A DNA stretch of 64,000 nucleotides from Dysidea avara (taxonomy: Eukaryota > Porifera > Demospongiae > Dictyoceratida > Dysideidae): NCBI RefSeq assembly GCF_963678975.1, contig NC_089274.1, positions 48,266,075 through 48,330,074 of the forward strand, in the 5' to 3' direction. The translations under genes and the position numbers were made by a program. The notes under the pieces are model-generated. The model was given only the letters and a program-made list of their open reading frames with translations, was not told the DNA's origin and did no database searches. Numbering within the stretch: position 1 is the stretch's first letter; each line of letters begins with the position of its first letter. Shown here piece by piece: positions 35,118 to 45,600 of the stretch.

Positions 35118-35445
35118 CCAATAAACCTTATTGATACCCACCTGCTACTTCATACCCAACTGCCCACAAGAATCAACTCTTTTTAAGTTTTCATTTTTCC
35201 CAATTGAAAATCGTGACCCCCCTTTGTAACTAACTCCCATCCCTTGATCACCTTTGTAATAATTTACATAGCTACATACAATACAGCACACCTGTGCATT
35301 ATAATCTGTATTGATTGTTGCACAGTATTAATATAATAAGAATAATAGATCTTCACCATGTGCCATGCAAACATATGAAGTCTGGCGCGGGGCCCCCTTT
35401 CGATTAAAAAATCAAGGGGCGCGGCTACGTCAGGCAGCAAACCAT
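35118..35445. other. stretch without a recognised gene
   Basis: Contains AGTCTGGCGCGGGGCCCCC at about 35,379, resembling the end of the MITE at 56,879 (TAGTCTGGCGCCGCCCGCCC). No gene recognised. The homology with copy A starts at about 35,446 (GCATCCCCAGAAAATC). Confidence 0.4.
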
Positions 35446-35462
35446 GCATCCCCAGAAAATCT

Positions 35463-35942
35463 CAGTGGCGGATCTAGGAATTTATAAAGGGGGTTTCCAG
35501 TTTAGAAGGTGGAGATATACACTGACATGAGATACGCAAAAGTTTGCGGGGTTTTCAAGGTTTCCACGTAAATTGTTTTTTTCGAGCAGGCGCTTATAAT
35601 TTCTAATCGATAAGCGCCGTGGGAGAAAAAGCGGTATGGCATAGATTATATATACTACGTACCCGGGATTGGAAACGCCGGTTTTTATCCAAACTATCCG
35701 CGTTGGAGCGCACCCTTATGACAGCGAAGCGCCTAGCCAGGCGAGTAGTTGATTCTTTTCATCTTCTTGTGAATTCATAGCTAGCTAATAGAGATATAAA
35801 GGCTACTTAACTCAACATTTCGTATTTCGTAGGTTTACTAAATGAAGGAATTATTTGTACGAACATACGTACGTACGGGTACGTAGTATATATAATCTAT
35901 GGGTATGGCCACGCGAGACTAGAAACCCCCCCTAAAGCCACT
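35463..35942. mobile_element. TIR-like insertion in the upstream region of receptor B
   Basis: The sequence up to GCATCCCCAGAAAATC is shared with copy A (18,352-18,367). Copy B then has CAGTGGCGGATCTAGG ... AAAGCCACTG before homology resumes around CATCCGGC...CTCTTGACAATGA (35,976-36,006; copy A 18,400-18,471). Ends CAGTGGC/GCCACTG are inverted. The target duplication is not clean. The CAGTGGCGGATCYAGG end recurs at 13,915 and 15,500. Confidence 0.55.
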
Positions 35943-36014
35943 GAATCGTGGTTAGTTTCGACCTGGTTAACATAACATCCGGCGTTAGCTACTCTTGACA
36001 ATGATGGTAACTCG

Positions 36015-36023
36015 GGTGGTAAC
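36015..36023 (+). repeat. 9-bp target-site duplication, left copy
   Basis: GGTGGTAAC directly precedes the transposon's left end and is repeated exactly at 40,241-40,249 after its right end. Receptor copy A has the related unduplicated sequence AGTGGCAACAGA at about 18,509. Confidence 0.93.
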
Positions 36024-36156
36024 TAGTCTCGTGCCCAGACCGCTTTTTTTCTTTTTGTGTGGGGGCGGAGAAAAAAAGGGTCTGGTGGATCTCCAATACA
36101 TTTTTTGTGCAGCCGGATCTACAACTTTTGGGGATCGTTGATTAGTGGTGATGAAT

Positions 36157-36275
36157 AGCAAAGGCTTGTTAACGAAGCAACAATAGGAAATACGGCGCGC
36201 GTAGCCAAGGATGTAACCTTGCCAAGCAAACGCGCGCCGTATTCCTATTGTTGCTTCGTTAACAGGCCTTTGCTA
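36157..36275. repeat. foldback nested in the left inverted repeat
   Basis: TAGCAAAGGCTTGTTAACGA-AGCAACAATAGGAAATACGG-CGCGCG is followed after about 20 bp by its near-exact complement (arms about 50 bp). The right arm of the host transposon reads GAATAGAGAGTTTTCATCAC without it, while the left reads GAATA-[foldback]-TATAGAGTGTTTTCATCGC. It therefore inserted after the transposon's arms formed, with only 2-4 bp (TA/ATA) of possible duplication. Confidence 0.85.
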
Positions 36276-36376
36276 TAGAGTGTTTTCATCGCGTGATCTA
36301 AATTACGTAATTTAAATTACGTAATTTTTCAAATCCGCCATTTGTCTGCACATGTGTTGCGTATGGAACAGGACTC

Positions 36377-38415
36377 ATGCAGCGTTTATCGTTATACGCC
36401 GAAAACCTGCCACCTGATGCCAAAGACAGGTACCTTGCCAAAATCTCGGTTATTAATGGAACAGATCCTCTATCTGACGGCCTGTTTGGGGAAGAAGTGG
36501 ATGTGACACCTCCCGTAGATGCGTGTGATTTGGTGTCCTACCTAGTACTACAGACTAGTTTCGTCACAGCTAAGCAGTTTAAAGGCCTAGAGGCATATAA
36601 CCAGTTTGTTTGTGGATGGGTGAAGGAGATTAAGACTCGTAAAGTTGCTGACAAGTATCTCACTACTGGTCGAGTGAGTAGCTATTTCGTACAACTTCTG
36701 GCTCTTTTTGCCAGCAACATCTACATGCATTTCTTGTACTATTATTACACTGCATTGTGTTGAATAAAAATGTTTAAACTCTTGTTTGTTCTAACGTGTA
36801 GGTCCGTCATTCACAACGGCTGAGAGAGACTCCATTGAAGTGTTGGGTTATCATTGAAACCACTGGTGAAATCTCCTGTGCACATTGTAACTGCATGGCA
36901 GGGCTAGGAGAAGTGTGCACACATGTTGCAGCATTATTGTTTTATTTGGAGGCTCTGTACCGAATGGAAGAAGTACAAACTTGCACACAACAGCAGTGTG
37001 GTTGGATAATACCTTCAGCATCAACAGCAGTTGAGTACTTGGAGATCAGAGATATTGACTTCACATCGGCACGAGGAAAGAAGAGAAAATTGGATGAAAC
37101 GTTAGAGGGCAGTGAAACCAACTCAGATAGACCAGTTTCCAAAAGTGGTACATTACCAACAGACACAGAAATGGAGCAATTTTTTAACAATCTGAGCTTG
37201 TGTGATACAAAGCCAGCAATTCTATCATTAGTTCCACCACATTCAGATAGATATATTCCAAAAACATCACTTTCAAATTTCCCCAAACCACTACCATCAC
37301 TCCGTACTTCAGATAGCTGCAAACTAAATTACCCTGATTTGTTGAATGCCTGTGAAAAAGTTTCTATAGAAATAACTGATGACATGTCACAGGCTGTGGA
37401 GAAGGAAACAAGGAAGCAAAGTAAAACACCACTATGGTTTAAGTACAGGGCTGGAAGAGTTACTGCATCTCGGATGAAGGCAGTCTGTCACACTGATGTA
37501 ACCAACCCGGCTCAGAGCTTGGTAAAAACTATTTGTTATCCTGATGCTTTCAGCTTTACATCCAAGCAGACAAGCTGGGGTTGTAGACATGAAAAGCAAG
37601 CCAGGGAAAGGTACGAAAAAACAGTTAAATCCAAGCATACAAACTTACATGTAGCTGAATGCGGGTTGTTCATTAATCCACAATGGCCTTACATTGGGGC
37701 ATCTCCAGATGGCATCATCTATTGTGATTGCTGTCCCAAAGGTGTGCTTGAAATTAAATGCCCTTATTGTCATCGTGATGAGTCCATATCAGCTGCTGTT
37801 GCAAAGGATAAGAATTTTTGTCTTATTGAAGTGAATGGACAAATCAGCCTAGATCATGACCATGCCTACTATTATCAGGTGCAGACACAGATATTTGTTT
37901 GTGATGTTGATTATTGTGATTTCTGTGTGTGTACCTTCTCTGGGAATGAGGAGTCTACAATTCACATTGAAAGAATCTCCAGAAACAATGCGTTTTGGAA
38001 GAATGAATGTGTACCAAGAGCAGAAGCTTTTTTCAGGACTTGCTTGCTTCCTGAATTATTGGGTAGTTGGTACACACGACCCCTCACTACACCCAATGAG
38101 ATTACAATTGATAGCAGTACTTTGGAAACTCATGGCCACAGTTCATCTCAGGGACATGTAGACAATTCTCAGTATAGCAGCAGTGTATCAGACGAAACCA
38201 GGCCACCACCTAGTCAAACGTTTTGTTACTGCAATGGCCCAGAAATTGGCGAGATGATAGGGTGTGACAATCTAGATTGTACCATTGAATGGTTCCATTT
38301 AAAGTGCTTAAAAATTAAGGCAGATTCTGTGCCAAAGGGAAAATGGTACTGCCCAGATTGCAGAATATTACCCAGATTCAGCAAATCAAAAGGGAAAAGA
38401 AAATCAAAGAAGTGA
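36377..38415 (+). CDS. transposon accessory protein: SWIM finger, YqaJ nuclease, PHD finger
   Basis: Two exons: 36,377-36,673 (donor GTGAGT) and 36,802-38,415 (acceptor GTGTAG), giving 637 aa. The order is a novel N-terminus, a SWIM zinc finger (CNCMAGLGEVCTHV, about residues 128-141), a YqaJ/lambda-exonuclease-type domain (about 305-470) and a C-terminal PHD finger (about 571-622; CYCNG...WFHLKCL...WYCPDC). The YqaJ domain shows the expected WFKYRAGRVTAS start, GASPDGI (about 398) and LEIKCP (about 414) metal-binding motifs, and YYYQVQTQ (about 455). The fold is a PD-(D/E)XK nuclease and could process ends during transposition. SWIM and PHD fingers suggest DNA and histone binding (inference). 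The C-terminus is strongly basic. Start ATG at 36,377 is the first in frame. Confidence 0.9.
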
Positions 38416-38582
38416 TTATTAGTATACATGTAATAAAATGTTCACAGTGTATGTACATGAATAAAAATGTTTTCACTATGTATATAGTACATGAATAAAA
38501 ATGTTAACAGTGTATGTACATGGATGAAAATGTTCACTATGTAGTAGTTAACAAAGTGTGCTATTCGAACGGAACAACGGAA
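38416..38582. other. convergent intergenic spacer of the transposon
   Basis: The 167 bp between the two stop codons hold three copies of an ATGAATAAAAATGTT-like unit, each with AATAAA or a near match, which could serve as poly(A) signals for the plus-strand gene. Confidence 0.6.
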
Positions 38583-40049
38583 TCACATAGGTTGTTCAAG
38601 GCACAACAGACGGACAATATGGTCTAGAATAGGCACTTCTTCATTTGCCCTTTTCGTTACAAAATTAATTGGTACAGTGCTCCGCAAAATAGAGTATTTC
38701 TGCCTGACACAGCCAATCACCCGTTCAACATGAATACGAACATTTGCAATTTGCCTTGTGTCTTCGATTTCTATGGCTGAAAGCTGTTGTTTACCCCTAG
38801 TAAACGCTGGAATATGCAAACTAGCTTGCATTAAACCAACAGATTCGGCAATGTCAAATCCCCTGTCAGCCAAAACAACATCTCCAGGTAGCAACTTGCC
38901 TAAAAGACCACAATGGTCTGTTAGGTATTTATCGCTTACTCGGCCTCCCCAACATTTTGACACAAACGACACTACTCCTTGGGGTGTAATGCCAATAAGC
39001 ACCTTTACAGTGTTATTATGCTTATAGTTGGACCAGGTGCTAGCTCGAGCTTGCAAGTTGGATGGTCGATCTATGAAAATCTCAAAGCAATCGATAATGA
39101 TAGCAACTTTCTTCCCAAAAGAGGCTTGAAAGCAGGCTGGCATTGTTTTACCAAGAGCTTCACGGTCTGGCCACAATATCAAATTGCTTAGTCGTAAATC
39201 CATCTGCTTCAACCACTTTAAGAATATTCTAGATACTGTCGACGGTGAGACTCCAAAACGATATGCCAGATATTCCACTGAACTATTCATTCTTAACTTG
39301 AGCAACACACACATGAACTCTTGAAATGGTGATAACTTGGTTACACCATCTGATGGCAGAGTCTTGAGCACATGCTCAAAAACAGCTTTTACAGTTTTGG
39401 CATTAGGCAAACCAGTGTGAGTCTTTGCAAAATCGTCATCTACTAAGCATTCTTCATTAAAAGTGAGTTTTTTAAGTTCCATTGTTAGAGATGTAGCATG
39501 CTCTTTACTCTTAGCAAGTTCCTTCTGCAGACTTTCAATCTTGCTTGAGCACTCACAACTGTCCACTGGTCTAAAGTACTGTCTTGCAATTTCTATTTGC
39601 TCTGTGGCAACTAGTCTAATCTCTTCTGCAACAATTACCTGGACTTCCTCTGCTACTAAAGTGGGCAACAATTCTTCTATCCTCTTCCACTTCTCTCTTT
39701 CTTGAGCTCTTCTCCATCTATCCACTGAAGCTGTGACATCCGCTGTATCAGCACTCCCATGTTCCTTGTGGCCAAGGTGCAAGGTGGGTAACCAGTCAGG
39801 ATCCGTTGTATTATAGAGATAAGCCGGCTTGCCAGAATGGAAGTGCTTTTCACAAATCTTGTAATTGTGTAGTGCAGTTAGGTCTAAATCTGCCCTGGAA
39901 ATAGCAGCCAAATATCCGTCTCTCCTCTTTTTCCGTAGTTCAAGTTCTGCTTCTCCGTATCGATCAGTCACAGTAGGAATACCGTAGAAAGATATTCCGC
40001 TGCCATTGTCAGAACGACTTGAACAGTCGACTATCGCGCATAACACCAT
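38583..40049 (-). CDS. THAP-domain DDE transposase (DDE_Tnp_4 type)
   Basis: A single-exon 488-aa ORF from the ATG at 40,049; starting here puts MVLCAIVDC at the N-terminus, as in THAP proteins. The THAP zinc finger has C4, C9, C66 and H69 (ICEKHF). A coiled coil (about 115-210) follows, then a helix-turn-helix ([17 protein letters not shown], about 265-285), then the catalytic domain. The first Asp is in IIIDCFEIF (about 320), the second in LADRGFD (about 396) and the Glu in [10 protein letters not shown] (about 442). All three acidic residues and the C-terminal part are present, so it looks active. It is convergent with the YqaJ gene. A CACGTGATG site sits about 40 bp upstream of the start, in the inner part of the right inverted repeat. 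Confidence 0.93.
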   Translation of the reverse strand: MVLCAIVDCSSRSDNGSGISFYGIPTVTDRYGEAELELRKKRRDGYLAAISRADLDLTALHNYKICEKHFHSGKPAYLYNTTDPDWLPTLHLGHKEHGSADTADVTASVDRWRRAQEREKWKRIEELLPTLVAEEVQVIVAEEIRLVATEQIEIARQYFRPVDSCECSSKIESLQKELAKSKEHATSLTMELKKLTFNEECLVDDDFAKTHTGLPNAKTVKAVFEHVLKTLPSDGVTKLSPFQEFMCVLLKLRMNSSVEYLAYRFGVSPSTVSRIFLKWLKQMDLRLSNLILWPDREALGKTMPACFQASFGKKVAIIIDCFEIFIDRPSNLQARASTWSNYKHNNTVKVLIGITPQGVVSFVSKCWGGRVSDKYLTDHCGLLGKLLPGDVVLADRGFDIAESVGLMQASLHIPAFTRGKQQLSAIEIEDTRQIANVRIHVERVIGCVRQKYSILRSTVPINFVTKRANEEVPILDHIVRLLCLEQPM

Positions 40050-40240
40050 TGCTACCTGTGCAACAAAATGGCGGCTTCGTAATTTCAATCACGTGATGAA
40101 AACTCTCTATTCATCACCACTAATCAACGATCCCCAAAAGTTGTAGATCCGGCTGCACAAAAAATGTATTGGAGATCCACCAGACCCTTTTTTCTCCGCC
40201 CCCACACAAAAAGAAAAAAAGCGGTCTGGGCACGAGACTA

Positions 40241-40249
40241 GGTGGTAAC
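40241..40249 (+). repeat. 9-bp target-site duplication, right copy
   Basis: GGTGGTAAC follows the transposon's right end, identical to 36,015-36,023. The receptor B start codon lies 17 bp beyond it. Confidence 0.93.
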
Positions 40250-40266
40250 AGACTGAATTCATCATA

Positions 40267-42582
40267 ATGCTCCGTGGAATCCTCAGCATATTAAAATTCG
40301 CGTACAACTACCAAGTAGTTACAGGAATCATTGCATTGTTATGGTCTGCAGGCTCAAGTACAGGAGAGCATATTAACGAGAGACAAGTGCCCACAACATT
40401 ACAAGTACTTGGATTGTTCTCCTATCGAGGATCAGACTGGGATGGAGAATACGTCATACCAGCTGCGAGGTTGGCTAAAGACGAGATAAACAGAAATGAT
40501 AGTATTTTACCTGGATATGTATTGGAGTTGATAGAAGCTAACTCAGGTTGCGATCGTGACCGTGGAGTCCGCAAGTTCGTGAGGAATGCCCTGCACAGTG
40601 AACAGCATCTACCAGTGGCCATTATAGGCACAGGGTGTTCTAGTTCTACCATCCCCATTGCTTCCATTTGTGGAAGAAAGGATATTGCGCTTCCTCAAGT
40701 GTCCTACGGAGCAGCATCTCCTTTTTTATCATTCACAGATTCGTTTCCATACTTCTACAGGACAGTACCAACTGATGAATATATTGAAGGAGCTAGAATA
40801 AGTCTCATGAAGAAGTTTAACTGGAAACGTTATGGTATACACAACACTGAAATAGGTGGTGATAATGAAGTGTGGATAGACCACAGCATCACTGCATTAC
40901 GGGCTGGCATACAGCAACACATTATGGGAGCAGAAGAGGTGTACACTGGAGAGCCTTACCAACAAATCATCAGAAATAAAGGATTTGAGAAGGCACAGTT
41001 TGTAGATGAAATTCGTACAAGTGGCATGCGAGTTGGAATGATATATGGATTACAGGAGTCTCTGATGAGTGACTTGTTGTGTATTTTATACCGTCATAAC
41101 CTTGTTTATCCACAAATCATTTGGATGCTGATTGACTTAGGAACATATGATCAGCTATATAGTCCTGACTGTAAACCTGAGGAAATGAGACAAGCCACAG
41201 AAGGTATTATCTATATGGGCCACCAATATAACTCTACTAGTGAAGGTGTTTTTGATGTTACTAACAAAACATTTGAACAATATTACAAATCTTATATTAA
41301 TGAGTCTAGGAATTATGCTAGTGAAAGGAAACATAATGATAGTAATATTGGAAACATTTGGTCTACGTTTACTTACGATGCCATGTGGGCATTAGGTCTG
41401 GCTCTGCACAAAGCTGAGGAAAAATTATCTAACATCAATTCCAGTTTAGCCGACTTCACATTAGGAAATTCTAATATTTCTGAAGCAATAATAGAAGAAT
41501 TAGCTGGAATTAACTTTGCTGGTGCTTCAGGGAATGTTTCATTTGATAAAACTCACAAAAGACAATTTCTTGCAATAGCAATTCAACAAGTACAAAATGG
41601 AGCACTCAAGAAAATTGGTCTCTACTCTCCCTCAAGTGATAGTTCACAACTGGGTATTTTGTCTCTTAATGAAAACGCCTTTCTTTGGTCAGTAGAAAAT
41701 CCTCCAGCAGATAGCTTTCCTATCAAAACATTGTTAGCTGAAACTTGGGTTGTGGTATTGATGTGCCTACTGCTAACAGTGGGTATTCTATGGAATAATT
41801 TCTTCTTACTGATCAACTTTCATTATCAAAACTTTTACTCAATCAAATCATCAAGTGCTCGACTAAATCACTTGATGTTCGCTGGAAATAACTTGTTACT
41901 GTTAGGTGGAATTATGGTGGTCATCAAGGTGACAGATGAATATGAAGCAGTTGTGTTTGGTACACTATGCCAGTCCACATGGTGGTTATTTGATCTTGGA
42001 CTGTTACTAGTTCTTATCATCACATTACTGAAAAGTTGGAGGATCTATAGAATATTCAACAGCTTTGAGCCAGGAAAGTTTCTCACTGACAACACATTTA
42101 TTGCCATTACAACTGGTTGTATTATCATCAATACAATTTATCACTCAGTGTTTGTTATGGTTAACAATACAAACTTTGTAAGAGTAAAGATTTTACCGTC
42201 AGAAGGTTTTGTACGACAGAAGGTCATGTACTGTCAGCCATCCAACTGGTGGGGTATCCTTTATCTACCACATCTTGTCATGATGATAATACTGTGTGTG
42301 CTTGCATTTGCCATCCGCAAAGTGCGCAATAAACAATTCAATGATGCAAAGAATATTGCAACATTTTTCTACATCACAGCTCTAGTGGTCCCAATCTGTG
42401 CTGGTGTATCATATGCAGTGTCACCAGCAAATGATATATATGATAAGATATCTGTATCACTATTATTGAACTGTACTGCTATTTTATGTATTGCGTTTAC
42501 ATGTCAGTTGACTTTGTTTGTACCCAAAATGATACCACTTTTTAAACATTTGTACTATAATTGTTTTTATGCATTCTTATAA
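40267..42582 (+). CDS. GABA-B-like class C receptor, copy B
   Basis: An intronless 771-codon ORF from ATG at 40,267. The domain order matches copy A: a signal-like N-terminus (VVTGIIALLWSAGS), a ligand domain with GCSSST and YGAASP, seven membrane segments and a very short tail. The tail differs from copy A (HLYYNCFYAFL against HLYCHRQ) through a small deletion near the stop. Most differences from A lie in the ligand domain, especially the loop after EEVYTGEPYQQ. A 4.2-kb transposon separates this ORF, 26 bp upstream of its ATG, from the 5' flank it shares with copy A. Transcription would therefore have to start in the transposon end or splice across it, unless the gene is silenced. The reading frame is intact. 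Confidence 0.93.
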   Translation: MLRGILSILKFAYNYQVVTGIIALLWSAGSSTGEHINERQVPTTLQVLGLFSYRGSDWDGEYVIPAARLAKDEINRNDSILPGYVLELIEANSGCDRDRGVRKFVRNALHSEQHLPVAIIGTGCSSSTIPIASICGRKDIALPQVSYGAASPFLSFTDSFPYFYRTVPTDEYIEGARISLMKKFNWKRYGIHNTEIGGDNEVWIDHSITALRAGIQQHIMGAEEVYTGEPYQQIIRNKGFEKAQFVDEIRTSGMRVGMIYGLQESLMSDLLCILYRHNLVYPQIIWMLIDLGTYDQLYSPDCKPEEMRQATEGIIYMGHQYNSTSEGVFDVTNKTFEQYYKSYINESRNYASERKHNDSNIGNIWSTFTYDAMWALGLALHKAEEKLSNINSSLADFTLGNSNISEAIIEELAGINFAGASGNVSFDKTHKRQFLAIAIQQVQNGALKKIGLYSPSSDSSQLGILSLNENAFLWSVENPPADSFPIKTLLAETWVVVLMCLLLTVGILWNNFFLLINFHYQNFYSIKSSSARLNHLMFAGNNLLLLGGIMVVIKVTDEYEAVVFGTLCQSTWWLFDLGLLLVLIITLLKSWRIYRIFNSFEPGKFLTDNTFIAITTGCIIINTIYHSVFVMVNNTNFVRVKILPSEGFVRQKVMYCQPSNWWGILYLPHLVMMIILCVLAFAIRKVRNKQFNDAKNIATFFYITALVVPICAGVSYAVSPANDIYDKISVSLLLNCTAILCIAFTCQLTLFVPKMIPLFKHLYYNCFYAFL

Positions 42583-42628
42583 AAAAAACATTAAAAATTG
42601 ATTTACATTCAAAATTTAAACAATTTAG

Positions 42629-45600
42629 CTAATGTGATGCAAATGATTTCACTTGGTCATAACCTGGAGAGCAACATTTAGTCCCTGCCACATGACAGGC
42701 AAATTTGATAGCATCCTTCCACGTATCTCCTCTTGACAAAGAATGGATCACAGCAGCATTAAATGTGTCACCTGCTCCAAGTGTATCGATAACTGGTCCA
42801 GGAGTATAAGCATCAACATGTAACACCTGAATCAGACAAGAAAACATCAAAGAGACATGTTAATTCCTGAACTTTAATAACAAGTATATAAAGAAAAATA
42901 TCTTAAGTTCAATCAGGGATTATAGAAATAAAAAGTAGGGAAACAAGGGAGGTCACCTACACCTAAAGATATACTAATGGACATTGTCAATAACTACTTC
43001 AGTCTATACCCATGACTGAATTAGGGATTAAATGTTCACTAGTATATCTGCAGGTGTAGATACCCCTACTTTTTATTTCTATCATCCCTAATCGAAGTTA
43101 ATTTTCCTTATACTTGTTTGTTTACTCTTTTGTAACATTATTATGACTGGTGAACCCTCGCGTACCGCATCAAAAGTAAGGATGGTGCCCAAGTTAATGT
43201 TTTTGTCGGAATGCACGTCCCAGGTATCAATTACTGACTCAAAAGTGAAGTAGCCATTGTGCTTTGATATTAGCTATGTTCAACAGCAATATAAATGAAG
43301 AACAGTAGGAAAAGCACCTCTGCAATCAATCCAGTCACCACGACAATTTGCGAGCTGAGACTGAACAGTGGCCATTATGCTTCACTTTCACCTATTTCAG
43401 TCCAGTACACAACGTTACAAATGAAGAACAGTACGTACAAGAAGCATCTCTGCAATCAATCCAGTTGCTACGGAAAATACGGGTGAGGTACTGTACAGCC
43501 ACAGGGAAGCCACACCACGCTATCGCAAATTGACACCTTGCGTTGTCAGTGAACACAAAGGAGGACAAATTAAAGGCAAGTCCATGATGCATGTATTGTA
43601 CATACTGTGGTTGGCGAATAGGCACATCTTGGAGCAAAGCGACGGCAAATAGTGAAGTAATCAATTCCGTAGCTATATCCATTGTCGAGTTATGTTTGGC
43701 TGAAGGCATCAGTTAGTTAGTTAGTCAGAATAAAATTCTGTTAAATAGAAAATTATATATAATTTTTGGAAGGGTTTAGGTTTGGTCTGAAGATATTTTT
43801 TGGCTTGGCTGTGCCTAACAAATACTGCCAAGTTGGAAATTGCAGCTGGTTTTAGGGTGATATTTTTGGCTGGAAAAGCCCATCCCAAATATACAGTACT
43901 ACCGTACTGTATGACAAATAAACAGTGAAAGTGCTTACAGGCTTAATCTGTGCCTATGATATTTTCAACTACAACTAGCTAGTGCCTGTAAGCTAAAATG
44001 TGGTCAAGAAAGACCAACACAATTTCTTACATTTGAAGTACAAGCCTAAAATTTGTCACACCTCTCTTCCAATATGTTAATAAGCCACTGAAGACTCCTA
44101 CACCATCTTACATCTCATGCAGGAAATTAGCTAATGCTTAATTACTCACCTCTCCATCTGGCCCACTGGCTGATGCACCAAGTTCACCCCAAGCACAAAA
44201 TATTAAAGCACTACAAGGGATAATAATAGCAACAGAAACCATACAATGACATAAAATGGCTTCATGATGATTCTCAGCTAGACAAATGAACAGTGACCAG
44301 TGTACAAACAACATATCAAAGCTCACTTCTCCTTTGCTCTGTTCCTGAGTTGGGTGACAGCTTCATCAGCAGTCTTGTAACCAAGGTGACTTGCAAACAG
44401 TTTGCCCACTAGTAGCTGTCAAGTAGTCATGATAATGAAATGTTCAAATGTAACAACTGTCCACTCACTACATCTGCCAAAGGCATAAACTCTAGAACTG
44501 TTTCTCGGTATTTTTCAAATTCTAGAGAAATAGTAATTTTTCTGTCTTGAGATAAATTATATTCAATGATTCGTTGGACCATTTTTAGTAGATCAGATTC
44601 ATCTCCTCGTGTCTACACATTGATGATGTAATGATGACATAATTATGACATAAAGCACCTCAAAGTGTATCCACTTGTAAGGGGAGAGATCAAGCTGCTT
44701 GAAGTCATTAAATGTCAATTCAGGAAAGCCCTTATCTCTTGAAATGAAGACAATCAAATAATTTATAAGCAACTTGAAGACATTGAAGGTGTTAGAAAGT
44801 ATCCCCCTTTAAAACTTACAAACACTAACAGGTAAGGCGCTGCACTACAAAATATTTATATATATGCACAGACCTCAAAATGATGTGTACATGTAATGAT
44901 TACAAATAAAAATGTTGATATTACTAGCTTTCACTAGTTTGTTTATAAGCTATCACTAGTTTATTGAAGTGTGTTTGTCTTTTCAAATATATGAGAAACT
45001 TTATCAAATTTGGGTGAAAAACTCCAAAATAAAAGTCACTCAGATAGCTTCTTATTCTTAAATGATTTGTAATATATCTTGTATTGTGATGTGTACTTGT
45101 GTGTTCAGTATGTCATGTTTTACATTATGTGTACTTAGTGTCTCTTTACAAGGAAGAACGGCTCACCCAATTGCATGGAGTTAAAACAATCAATAAACCC
45201 TAGGGAGACCAGAGATGCAGTTCAATGTACAAGGCCCTACAGTATGGGAGTCTAGTGCCCTGACTAGTTTTGTGGTAGGAAAGAAGTCTGGTGGATCTCC
45301 ATATGTAAACAATTTTGTGTAGATAGATAAAAGCTGATGAAAGGACACCTAACAAAGCAAGAGTAGGCAAAATGGGATACACGTTTAAATGACAAGCCTT
45401 TAGTTTAATTCTGAATCCAAGAGCACTGTGATGTGTGTACCATTCTAATTTTCATCAGCACCAATCAACAATCCCAAAGGTTGTGGATCTGGTAGTAAAA
45501 CTGCTATGGAGATAAACTGGGCCCTTTTCCCCACCCACGCACAAAGCAGTCTGGGCATGTTTTCCTTCCCTGTGAGTGGCCCTCTGTATATATTTAAAAT

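Larger units (their letters stand above)
36024..40240. mobile_element. autonomous two-gene DNA transposon (ISL2EU/IS4EU-like)
   Basis: A 4,217-bp element with long inverted repeats starting TAGTCTCGTGCCCAGACCGC on both ends. The arms match almost base for base for about 133 bp, and again beyond a foldback that interrupts only the left arm. The 9-bp duplication GGTGGTAAC flanks it. It carries two convergent genes: a SWIM-YqaJ-PHD protein (+) and a THAP/DDE transposase (-). A DDE transposase paired with a YqaJ-type nuclease is, to my knowledge, the hallmark of ISL2EU-type elements. Both genes are open, the arms match and the duplication is perfect, so it looks whole and young. I could not verify that a 9-bp duplication is usual for this superfamily. 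Confidence 0.9.

Noticed and set aside
40050-40088. Longer transposase N-terminus starting at TTG
   Set aside because: The ATG at 40,049 places the first THAP cysteine at residue 4, as expected for THAP proteins.
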